Assembly: GCF_009663145.1 (NCBI RefSeq)
Contig: NZ_VKHR01000039.1
Coordinates: 1 to 53,376 of the forward strand
Direction: 5' to 3'
Length of the DNA: 53,376 bases
From: Shewanella sp. TC10
GTDB lineage: Bacteria > Pseudomonadota > Gammaproteobacteria > Enterobacterales > Shewanellaceae
Shown here piece by piece: positions 8,594 to 16,604 of the stretch (its first letter is position 1; every line of letters starts with the position of its first letter). Below the pieces are notes generated by a model. That model was given only the letters and a program-made list of their open reading frames with translations. It made no database searches and was not told the origin of the DNA. A program made the translations under genes and the position numbers.

Positions 8594-10024
8594 ATGGGAC
8601 AGTTGAGCCAAGACTCTCTTGCTATAACAAAGCTAAATTGGGCATTAGACACCCACACGGTTTTCAGCGTGGTGAGCGATCAACCCTGGGCGATGTTATT
8701 AGATTCAACTCAAACCCCACATCAAGATGCCAATTTTGACATCATAGTGTTTAGCCCGATTGCTACCCTTGTCAGTGATGGGTCAAGCATCGACTGGTCA
8801 ATAGTAACCACAAGACAAACTCAATCTGATATCAACTCCACTGCCACTGCTAATGTTTTTGAAACACTGCAAGCAATGCAAAGCAAGCTTTATCCAAGCC
8901 GCTTTAATTGTAAGCTGCCATTTAGTGGCGGCTCAGTGGGCAGTTTTAACTATGATTTAGGCCGAGTCATTGAAAAATTGCCCCAACAAGCCATGAAAGA
9001 TATTCAACTGCCCGATGTCAACATTGGTTTTTATGACTTTGCTTTATTGTTTAGCCATCAAGAGAAGTGCTGGTATGCCACGCACTACCTTGGCAATAAC
9101 GCCTTAAATATTGAAGTGAAAAAATTTGAAGCAAAACTTCATGAAGTACATAACACCAGTAAGCAATGCCAGCAGAACAATGCATTTAAACTAACCTCGA
9201 CTTGGCAAAACCAAACCACAAAAGCGCAATATCAGCAAAGATTTGAACAAGTTCAAACCTACTTACATCAAGGTGATTGCTATCAAATCAACTTAACTCA
9301 GCGATTTAATGCCAGCTATGAAGGCTGTGAGTGGCAGGCTTATTGCGCTTTATCAGATGCCAACAAAGCCCCTTTTTCAAGTTTTATACGCTTAAAAGAT
9401 CATTGTATTTTATCAATATCCCCTGAGCGGTTTATCCAGCTGACAGACGATAAAGTCTCTACAAAACCTATCAAAGGCACGTTACCGCGCGGTAAAACGC
9501 CGCAAGAAGATAATGCTAATGCCGCTAAGCTTAAAGCATCACAGAAAGATCGCGCCGAGAACGTGATGATTGTGGATTTACTGCGTAATGACATCAGTAA
9601 AGTCGCTACTGCAGGTTCTGTGAGTGTTCCTAAGCTATTTGATATTGAAAGTTTCCCAGCAGTACATCATTTAGTCAGTACAGTGGAAGCCACCCTTGCC
9701 CCTCAGTATGATGCTGTCGATTTATTAAAAGCGGCCTTCCCTGGTGGTTCAATTACTGGCGCACCTAAAATCCGCGCGATGGAAATTATCGAAGAGTTAG
9801 AGCCATCAAGAAGAAATATCTATTGCGGAAGTATTGGTTATATTAGCCAAGATGGCCATATGGACACGAGCATCACCATCCGCACATTAGTCACCGAAAA
9901 CAATACCATCTATTGCTGGGCTGGCGGCGGCATAGTTGCAGATTCCGATGTGGATGCTGAGTATCAAGAAGCCTTTGATAAGGTCAGTAAAATTTTGCCC
10001 GTGCTTGAGCAGGTTAATCAATAA
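8594..10024 (+). CDS. pabB: aminodeoxychorismate synthase component I
   Basis: A 476-residue chorismate-binding enzyme. With the glutaminase PabA it makes 4-amino-4-deoxychorismate for folate synthesis. The C-terminal half shows the family motifs GDCYQINLTQRF, SISPERF, KPIKGTLPRG, MIVDLLRNDI and FPGGSITGAPKIRAMEIIEELEP. The PIKGT motif, with the Lys that attacks chorismate C2, is diagnostic for PabB; anthranilate synthase TrpE has PIAGT. The end of the enzyme (YCGSIGYIS, CWAGGGIVADS) is complete. The start ATG at 8594 has a weak AGGTG upstream. In enterobacteria pabB is followed by the CoA pyrophosphatase gene nudL; here that gene is 16.7 kb away. Confidence 0.93.
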   Translation: MGQLSQDSLAITKLNWALDTHTVFSVVSDQPWAMLLDSTQTPHQDANFDIIVFSPIATLVSDGSSIDWSIVTTRQTQSDINSTATANVFETLQAMQSKLYPSRFNCKLPFSGGSVGSFNYDLGRVIEKLPQQAMKDIQLPDVNIGFYDFALLFSHQEKCWYATHYLGNNALNIEVKKFEAKLHEVHNTSKQCQQNNAFKLTSTWQNQTTKAQYQQRFEQVQTYLHQGDCYQINLTQRFNASYEGCEWQAYCALSDANKAPFSSFIRLKDHCILSISPERFIQLTDDKVSTKPIKGTLPRGKTPQEDNANAAKLKASQKDRAENVMIVDLLRNDISKVATAGSVSVPKLFDIESFPAVHHLVSTVEATLAPQYDAVDLLKAAFPGGSITGAPKIRAMEIIEELEPSRRNIYCGSIGYISQDGHMDTSITIRTLVTENNTIYCWAGGGIVADSDVDAEYQEAFDKVSKILPVLEQVNQ

Positions 10025-10311
10025 CATCTTAAAACTATTGGTTATTCTCAATCAACTCATATTAATACAAGGCCAGCTAATCATTAATTTGCGGACCTTG
10101 ATTTAACATAAAATTGAAAGCCGTGAAAATATCAAAGATAATTAAGCCTTATTTTACACAGTTACAAGATATGCAATAAAACGATTCTTCTAATCTAATT
10201 AAAGGCTCTCTAACTGCGTTGTTTTCAACAAGAACATTTAAAGAGAAAGAACAGTTAGCTGGCCATTATTTATTAGAATATTTTTATAAGTTTCTATGGG
10301 ATACTTTATGA

Positions 10312-11658
10312 TTAGTTGAGTAAATCTGACTCAATTCCACTTTCTTTTAGCAGGTTAAAAATAGGTCTTGGTAAGATAAACAAGGAAATTGCCCCCTCTT
10401 CAACCGATAATAATGCTTGCTTCGGAAACCACGCCATAGCCAAATCTATAATCTGCTGAAAGTAATCTGCAGTTTCATTGCTAAAAACCTCATCCAGATT
10501 AATCTCACCTATTACTTTTTCATTTAAACTAATCGTTAATACATCATCTTTAACTTCATCTTGGTAGCTAACACTATCAAGCTCGCCACGTAACTTAACT
10601 AACTGCTCTAAGGGGTCAATAAAAACTGAGTAAGGTGGGCGAATATTATCTAAATCCTCAATATCAAATAACGTAATCGTTTCGGCTTCAAAATACTCCG
10701 CTAAACAGTCTATGATTTCACTTCTATCTGTCCCATCAAGGAGTAACTGCTTAAGTTCATCTTCTACATTAATCTTATTGTTCTCAATATCCACTTCATC
10801 AGCTTCATCTTTTGAAAAGTATTCATCGTCTGTTAGGTACTTACCCGCCTTGGCATTCGCCCAAATGGTTTTCCATTCTGGGGCAATCTCGTCTGAATCA
10901 AGTTGCTTAAACCAAAGCTCTGCGATTGTTTGAAACGCCGCAGAATATTGTAGCCTTTGCAGGTAAAACTGCAGGCTAGTTGCCAGCATCCGCCCCAGTA
11001 TGTCTTCAGAATCATCCCATCGCATTTGTCTTCTATACATTTCTGTAGAGAGATATTGACTTAAATGACAAAGATGCTGAATAGAGAAAGCATTAAAATA
11101 TGGCGCGAATGGTTCACCCTCTTTATTATCTTTAATAATCCCCCCCAACTTATCAATAGAAAATAACGCTCCGCTATTTAACGGCCGAAGCGCTTCAAGC
11201 CGAGCTGGCTCAGCCTGTTTAACATAAGCGTCATCGAGAAACTGCTGATTTAAGAATAAAAACTGATAAAGTAGTTGCTCACGCTGTAAAAAAAGTGACT
11301 TTACATTTTCAGTCGCATTTAATGGCGTCGACAATCGACTTCTATTTTTAATTAATAAATAGCTAGTGCTGATACTGCCCAGCATTGATTCTTCACAGCG
11401 GGCTTCAGACTTGATGCGCTGAAACTCTGCAAACCAAACGTTAATATCATCTGATGGGTGCCACGCTAAACAGTAGATAAGCGGTACAGGTTCTGCCCAT
11501 GCAATATCTTCTTGTTTACGTATTCCCTTTAGAAAATAGGGCTCCATATATTTAACTTCTTTTTTAGAGTATTGGTGCTCTAATAGGCATTTTTTTAACT
11601 CAGCCCATAATACCTTACGAGCCTTCATCCATTTTTTATCTTCCACTTTCCAATACAT
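10312..11658 (-). CDS. hypothetical protein, tryptophan-rich family (copy 1)
   Basis: A 448-residue protein I do not recognise. GGAG nine bases before the ATG at 11658 supports the start. The N-terminus MYWKVEDKKWMKARKVLW resembles that of the neighbouring gene at 12104-12901 (WKCDDKEWMKQRKKEW). The similarity continues through SKKEVKYMEPYFLKG and LAWHPSD, against SKEELNCLKSYFLTG and LWLHPSE there. The C-terminal half is acidic (EDELKQLLLDGTDRSEIIDCLAEYF). No signal peptide or membrane segment is seen, so it is probably cytoplasmic. A 21-codon ORF (11665-11730) ends 6 bases before the start and could be a leader or a remnant. Tandem unlike copies of one family are common among immunity proteins of polymorphic toxins, but no toxin gene is present, so that role is speculation. 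Confidence 0.7.
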   Translation of the reverse strand: MYWKVEDKKWMKARKVLWAELKKCLLEHQYSKKEVKYMEPYFLKGIRKQEDIAWAEPVPLIYCLAWHPSDDINVWFAEFQRIKSEARCEESMLGSISTSYLLIKNRSRLSTPLNATENVKSLFLQREQLLYQFLFLNQQFLDDAYVKQAEPARLEALRPLNSGALFSIDKLGGIIKDNKEGEPFAPYFNAFSIQHLCHLSQYLSTEMYRRQMRWDDSEDILGRMLATSLQFYLQRLQYSAAFQTIAELWFKQLDSDEIAPEWKTIWANAKAGKYLTDDEYFSKDEADEVDIENNKINVEDELKQLLLDGTDRSEIIDCLAEYFEAETITLFDIEDLDNIRPPYSVFIDPLEQLVKLRGELDSVSYQDEVKDDVLTISLNEKVIGEINLDEVFSNETADYFQQIIDLAMAWFPKQALLSVEEGAISLFILPRPIFNLLKESGIESDLLN

Positions 11659-12103
11659 GTTCTACTACTCCACCGCGTTAATTAAGTCTTCCATACCTTC
11701 CAGCAAGTTATTATCTAAAAAGTCTTTCATTAACCTATTTGATTAAGGAGTAATATTGATTAAAAATGCCATTAAATCCCTTTTAGAAAAAGATTAATTT
11801 AAACATAACACCTATTTTAAAAATACAACCCAGAAATTGTTTTCAGGAATATCTATTGACGCTTTAATATTTGAAATATCGTAAGTTATCATCTGATTTC
11901 TGGCCTAAGTCACTCATTCTAATTAACATTAAACAAAATCGATTTATCGAAAAAATGGCAGCAGAATTTGCTTGACGATGTTTATCAAGCTTATCGGCTC
12001 ATCTAAATAAAAGCGTAATTGTCTGAAAGACATTAGCGTGGGGGCCATGTTATTTATCTTCGCCAATGTTGTCATAACCTGCATATTATTTATTTTCGTT
12101 ATG
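11659..12103. other. intergenic region between the two related genes
   Basis: About 445 AT-rich bases. A minus-strand 65-codon frame (11944-12141) overlaps the end of the next gene. It has no ribosome binding site where it would need one, and I cannot support it as a gene. It may be a decayed 3' remnant. A 21-codon ORF with weak initiation signals lies at 11665-11730. Confidence 0.4.
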
Positions 12104-12901
12104 TTACTCGGTTGCGTATTGACTGGTTCTAACTTCTTCAACTCGATCCCTTAACGCTTGAGGCATTTCAGGTTCATTGATGGCATCAATAATGTCTTGC
12201 GCCAACTTAATCTGTTTGGGATGTTTTTCACCTGTTGAAGCTAAAAAAGTATCAAGATCTTCAATAAGCCACACGATTCCTTTTTCATCTTTATACTGTT
12301 CAAAACTTAACTTAACTGCAGATTTCCATATATCTATCTTATTCACACAGATATCGGTATCGAAACGTTCTTTTCTAGTCAGAAAATCCCCCCAATCATA
12401 GCAAGGATCCATACAAAACTTTCTAACAAGGAACTCTCGCTCGCATTCACCTTCAAGCTCAATATACTCCTCTAAGGTCTGAGGCATAAAAACTTGATCG
12501 ATTACCCACTCCCGACCATTAAATAGGCTAACCCCTTTATAAGGTATCTTGTGCCTATGCTGCGCAGAAGAATAAAAAGTGTTTCTATCATTCATCCTAT
12601 AGGCAGGCATATCTGAATAGATTTTTTTTTCTTCACAATGGCGATGAAACACTTGTTTTAATGTGTCCGTGTTTTCACTTGGATGCAGCCAGAGCTCAAG
12701 AAGTAAACCACTCCTTATCTTATAAAGTGTTTCAAGCGCATTGTTATCACCGGTGAGAAAGTAGCTTTTTAAACAGTTTAATTCTTCTTTAGATAAGTCT
12801 GTAACCTCAATCAAAGCCTCAGAAATATTAAACCGATACTGCGGCCACTCTTTTTTACGCTGCTTCATCCACTCTTTGTCGTCACACTTCCAATCACTCA
12901 T
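12104..12901 (-). CDS. hypothetical protein, tryptophan-rich family (copy 2)
   Basis: A 265-residue protein related to the product of the 10312-11658 gene. The open frame extends to 12976, but the ATG at 12901 has GGAG 8 bases upstream and begins MSDWKCDDKEWMKQRKKEW, aligning with the other copy's start. Shared landmarks are a W-K-x-D-D-K-x-W-M-K N-terminus, YFLTG near residue 50 and LWLHPSE near residue 70. The copies diverge after that, and this one is about 180 residues shorter. It contains several Cys and Trp residues (CMDPCYDWGDFL) and has no secretion signal. Function unknown. An immunity-like or toxin-associated role is possible from the tandem arrangement but is not shown by anything in the sequence. 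Confidence 0.68.
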   Translation of the reverse strand: MSDWKCDDKEWMKQRKKEWPQYRFNISEALIEVTDLSKEELNCLKSYFLTGDNNALETLYKIRSGLLLELWLHPSENTDTLKQVFHRHCEEKKIYSDMPAYRMNDRNTFYSSAQHRHKIPYKGVSLFNGREWVIDQVFMPQTLEEYIELEGECEREFLVRKFCMDPCYDWGDFLTRKERFDTDICVNKIDIWKSAVKLSFEQYKDEKGIVWLIEDLDTFLASTGEKHPKQIKLAQDIIDAINEPEMPQALRDRVEEVRTSQYATE

Positions 12902-13010
12902 TAAAACTCCACTTGCAGTAATTAACTCGTTTATTTCTCGGCATCTATCCCACCAAGCAGATACGCTTTTAGACAATTTTATATATACCCGTCACCCATT
13001 TAAAAAATAA

Positions 13011-13127
13011 TTAACACATATCAACGACATCTTTTAATTCTATGGGCTCCCAAGCAAGCGCCCTATCGGACAGCCATTGTGGATCTTTTAATAACCATAC
13101 TTCTTTATGAAAACTAAACTTTGCCAT
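13011..13127 (-). CDS. small ORF, 38 aa, possible third family member
   Basis: ATG at 13127 (minus strand) preceded by GGTGGG opens a 38-residue frame starting MAKFSFHKEVWLLKDPQW and ending at 13011. The pattern W-x-x-K-D-x-x-W, then a later W, recalls the N-termini of the two proteins downstream on the same strand. It may be a truncated copy or a genuine small protein. The similarity is short and could be chance. Confidence 0.35.
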   Translation of the reverse strand: MAKFSFHKEVWLLKDPQWLSDRALAWEPIELKDVVDMC

Positions 13128-13346
13128 TCAACCCACCATAATCTAAAAATCACTTGATTTCGGATTAGCATCTTCCTAGAAGTTAATACTGAATTAAAAC
13201 CAATTTTCAATAGCTTAATGGATTTACATTAAAGATTCGATAGCTCTTTTAGGTAGGTTTTAAGTCTTTACTGATTAAGTTTGATCAGGAAGAAGATAGA
13301 TTGATCAGGATTAATATCAATGACTAACAGCCATGTGCTCAAGATG

Positions 13347-13380
13347 CAAAGCTCGCAGATTGTTATATGTGCGAGCTTTG
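13347..13380 (-). terminator. hairpin downstream of glgA
   Basis: CAAAGCTCGCA and TGCGAGCTTTG form an 11-bp perfect stem with a 12-base loop, 27 bases past the glgA stop. No long T-run follows on the minus strand, so termination may be inefficient. It is the only strong hairpin at the end of the glycogen cluster. Confidence 0.65.
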
Positions 13381-13406
13381 TTTATCAAGCCTTTAGATAA
13401 TTAACC

Positions 13407-15140
13407 TTAACTAGAGTAAAGCTTTTCTAAATACTCTTGCGCGACTTTGTGCCAAGTAAATCGAACTTCACTGGCAGATTGTCTCATGGCCAAATACTCA
13501 TCTGGGTTGTCATTGTGCATGGTTAACGCTTGCTCGAGAACTAATAGCAATTGCTGGGCTTGATGTTGTAAATTATTGCCTTCAAATAACCAGCCATTAT
13601 GTTTATCTGCAATCGTGTCCCTTAGGCCACCAACGCCATGAGCAATACACACTTGGCCATGTTTCATGGCTAATAATTGGCTTATTCCACAAGGCTCAAA
13701 ACTGCTTGGCATCATAAACAGCTCACCATATTGATATAGGCTGGTTGATAAACTGTCATCGTAACCATTAAGAAATACAAAGTTATCGTTGTTTGCAGCG
13801 GCTTTTTGAAACTCTACGGCAATTTGTTTATCGCCACTGCCCAAAAGAATAAATATTGCTTTAGGTTTAGCTTGTTTTAGTCGCTGTAAAACTGATTGTA
13901 AAATGGAACCTGAATTACCGTTAGCTTGCCTTAGCAATAACACTTTTTGATCGGTTAAACGCCCTACTGATGTCATTAAAAAATCACAGGCTACACTTGG
14001 CTTTGATTGTTTTGCCATCAGCATTTGTAAGCGTGTTAAAGCAATTTGATCGACGGCTTTTACATACTCAGATTTACCAAGCCACTTGATAACGGCTTGC
14101 TGAGAATTTTCAAATACTTGTGCAATTTGTTTGCTGGAAACAGGCTTTACAGATTTAGCGACTTTCGACACTTTCGACACTGTACTTACTTGAGACGCTT
14201 GAGACGCTTGGTTATGAGACGCTTGGTCATGAGTCGCCTGAGTTTCATAAATACAGCCATTAAGTATGCCGACAACGTCACCTCGATGATGTTTATCCAG
14301 CAATGAGCCTTCTAAACCTTCACCGCCAAAAAAACCGTTTTGGTGATCGGATGCCATTAATACTTCATTGGCATAGGTCGGCGAGACTAAATGGACCTTA
14401 TCACTGAGTTCAATGCCCATTTTCATCGGGTTAATACAATGAGGATAACGTGGGTCACTGATTTGCGTTTTCTGTGCTTGAGTTAATTTCATCGTTAACT
14501 CAGGGAACCATGCCGTAAATGAGGACACATCTTCTCGAATTGGACGAATGCCCTGTAAGGCTAAATTATGAATAGAAAACACACAAGGTAAGGCTTTAAG
14601 CTCTGCATATTCAGATGCAAAGGCACGAAGCATCACTAACATTCCAGCATGCCAATCATGCATATGCAAGATATCAACTGGGGCTATGACGGCATCGATA
14701 TAAGCTTGTGCTACGGCTAAGTTAAACAAGGCAAACTTCGTGGCATCTTCTGCAAACGGACGGTCTGGAGCGCCTTCGGTATACACTTGGTTATCTGGGC
14801 TATTAAATAAATGATGATCAAACAAATAAACTGAGTTAGTTAACTCAATACTTTTGCCTTGCGTGCTTTTATCTTGCAAGCCAGTCGCTGTTAAAAATGG
14901 CGCAGGCATTTTATAGACATCGATTGTTTCAAGATTGGCGCCAAACTTTACCACGACCTTAGCAATAAACTCTGCGTTGTTGTCTTTGGCAATGAAACCA
15001 TAATTAGGCATTGCCACATCAACACACACATCAACTTTGGCGAGTGCTGGTGGTAAGTCACGGATAACATCGGCCATTCCACCAACTTTGGCCCCTTTTA
15101 TTGCATCGTTCTCTGCTGCGATCATCAACACTTTTTTCAC
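13407..15140 (-). CDS. glgA: glycogen synthase (GT5) with low-complexity insertion
   Basis: A 577-residue ADP-glucose:glucan 4-alpha-glucosyltransferase, about 100 residues longer than the usual bacterial enzyme. The N-terminal ADP-glucose loop is KVGGMADVIRDLP, and HMHDWHAGML and the C-terminal EPCGISQLLAMKHG match GT5. Between the two Rossmann domains, at about residues 300-330, is a low-complexity insertion built from repeated QAS and VSKV units, encoded by short direct DNA repeats at 14150-14240. It falls in the interdomain linker, so activity may survive. The start is GTG at 15140 with AGGT upstream. It is the last gene of the cluster, 105 bases after glgC. Confidence 0.92.
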   Translation of the reverse strand: MKKVLMIAAENDAIKGAKVGGMADVIRDLPPALAKVDVCVDVAMPNYGFIAKDNNAEFIAKVVVKFGANLETIDVYKMPAPFLTATGLQDKSTQGKSIELTNSVYLFDHHLFNSPDNQVYTEGAPDRPFAEDATKFALFNLAVAQAYIDAVIAPVDILHMHDWHAGMLVMLRAFASEYAELKALPCVFSIHNLALQGIRPIREDVSSFTAWFPELTMKLTQAQKTQISDPRYPHCINPMKMGIELSDKVHLVSPTYANEVLMASDHQNGFFGGEGLEGSLLDKHHRGDVVGILNGCIYETQATHDQASHNQASQASQVSTVSKVSKVAKSVKPVSSKQIAQVFENSQQAVIKWLGKSEYVKAVDQIALTRLQMLMAKQSKPSVACDFLMTSVGRLTDQKVLLLRQANGNSGSILQSVLQRLKQAKPKAIFILLGSGDKQIAVEFQKAAANNDNFVFLNGYDDSLSTSLYQYGELFMMPSSFEPCGISQLLAMKHGQVCIAHGVGGLRDTIADKHNGWLFEGNNLQHQAQQLLLVLEQALTMHNDNPDEYLAMRQSASEVRFTWHKVAQEYLEKLYSS

Positions 15141-15245
15141 GTTGCTGGTTACCTTTTCAATATTTTATTTGGAACTTATTACGTCGATAGCGATATCTAA
15201 CTAACAAGCGGCTACTTAATTAAATAACCGCTTACTGAGTCAGAT

Positions 15246-16508
15246 TTACTCGTAACCTACTGGCAGTCCGAGCATTTTACGGGTGACTAAAGTGATACCT
15301 TTTTCAGAGACTCTAAAACCACGGGCTAAGTCTTGCTCGCGGCTATAGCCTATTTCCATGCCTTCTGGGATCACGCAGCCACGATCGATAATCGCATTTT
15401 GAATTTTGCAGTTTTTAAGCACCACCACATCTGGAAGCAACACTGAATCTTTAACCAATGAATAAGAGCAGACTCTTACTTCATCAAACAGCACACTGCG
15501 TTTAACTTTAGCGCCCGAAATAATACAACCGCCAGAGACAATAGAATCCACTGCCATACCGCGACGATCATCATCATCAAAAACAAACTTTGCTGGTGGT
15601 AATTGTTCTTGATAAGTCCAAATCGGCCACTTGGCGTCATACAGATTTAACGCTGGGGTTGGCGAGAGTAATTCCATGTTAGCTTGGAAGAATGAATCTA
15701 AGGTGCCTACATCACGCCAATACGCTGGCTCGTCTGGTACTGCACTGGTAAACGGAAATGCAAACACATTGGCTTCTTTAATGATTGCTGGAATAATGTC
15801 TTTGCCAAAGTCTCGGTCAGAATTCGCGTTGTCAGCATCTTTTCGCAGTTGATCAAACAAGAATTTAGTATTGAATACATAGTTGCCCATTGAGGCTAAA
15901 CAGAACTCTTCGTTACCCGGAATCGATTTAGGCAGCTCTGGTTTTTCTTCAAAACCAATCACTCTTTTATCTTCATCCACTTCCATCACACCAAATGAGC
16001 CTGCCGCTTCTGGAATTGGGGTTTCTAAACAACATACTGTCATGTCAGCACCAGATTCAGCATGGGCTGCGAGTAAACCTGCATAATCCATACGATAGAC
16101 ATGGTCGCCAGATAAAATCATCACGTATTTAGGTATTTCATGGCGAATGATATCGATATTTTGAAACACCGCATCGGCGGTGCCTTCATACCAATTTCCA
16201 GAGGTTTGCTGCGATGCAGGTAATATCTCTACTGATTCACCCAGTTCTTTTTTAAAGTGGCCCCAACCACGGCTAACATGACGTATCAAAGAATGAGATT
16301 TGTATTGGGTAACAACCCCAACACGGCGAATGCCTGAGTTAATGCAATTAGATAATGGAAAATCTATAATGCGGAATTTACCACCAAAATATAAGGCAGG
16401 TTTTGCACGCCAATCGGTTAACTCATGTAAACGAGAACCTCGTCCACCAGCTAAAATAAGCGCATAGGTATCGCGGGTAAGATTACTAATATAACGAACA
16501 TTCGACAT
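15246..16508 (-). CDS. glgC: glucose-1-phosphate adenylyltransferase
   Basis: A 420-residue ADP-glucose pyrophosphorylase, the committed and allosterically controlled step of glycogen synthesis. The nucleotide-binding start [20 protein letters not shown] is followed by [20 protein letters not shown] with the effector-site region. The catalytic Asp lies in [10 protein letters not shown] and the sugar-binding segment is GFEEKP. The C-terminal third is a left-handed beta-helix with hexapeptide-like repeats. AGGAG is 9 bases before the ATG. It lies between glgP and glgA with gaps near 100 bases, consistent with one operon. Length is typical of the family. Confidence 0.95.
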   Translation of the reverse strand: MSNVRYISNLTRDTYALILAGGRGSRLHELTDWRAKPALYFGGKFRIIDFPLSNCINSGIRRVGVVTQYKSHSLIRHVSRGWGHFKKELGESVEILPASQQTSGNWYEGTADAVFQNIDIIRHEIPKYVMILSGDHVYRMDYAGLLAAHAESGADMTVCCLETPIPEAAGSFGVMEVDEDKRVIGFEEKPELPKSIPGNEEFCLASMGNYVFNTKFLFDQLRKDADNANSDRDFGKDIIPAIIKEANVFAFPFTSAVPDEPAYWRDVGTLDSFFQANMELLSPTPALNLYDAKWPIWTYQEQLPPAKFVFDDDDRRGMAVDSIVSGGCIISGAKVKRSVLFDEVRVCSYSLVKDSVLLPDVVVLKNCKIQNAIIDRGCVIPEGMEIGYSREQDLARGFRVSEKGITLVTRKMLGLPVGYE

Positions 16509-16604
16509 AAATATTAACTCCTAACTGTACGACTTTGGTTAGGGGCTGCAACTTGTAGAAAACGCATTTCTAGCAAGCTAACAAGCCCTTTAGCTATCTG
16601 ATGA

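Noticed and set aside
11944..12141. 65-codon minus-strand ORF overlapping the end of the 265-residue protein gene
   Set aside because: No ribosome binding site and no recognisable product; possibly a decayed extension, not a supported gene.
10312..13127. Toxin-antitoxin or T6SS effector-immunity module
   Set aside because: No toxin, VgrG, PAAR, Rhs or secretion gene accompanies the two related proteins, so the label would be a guess.
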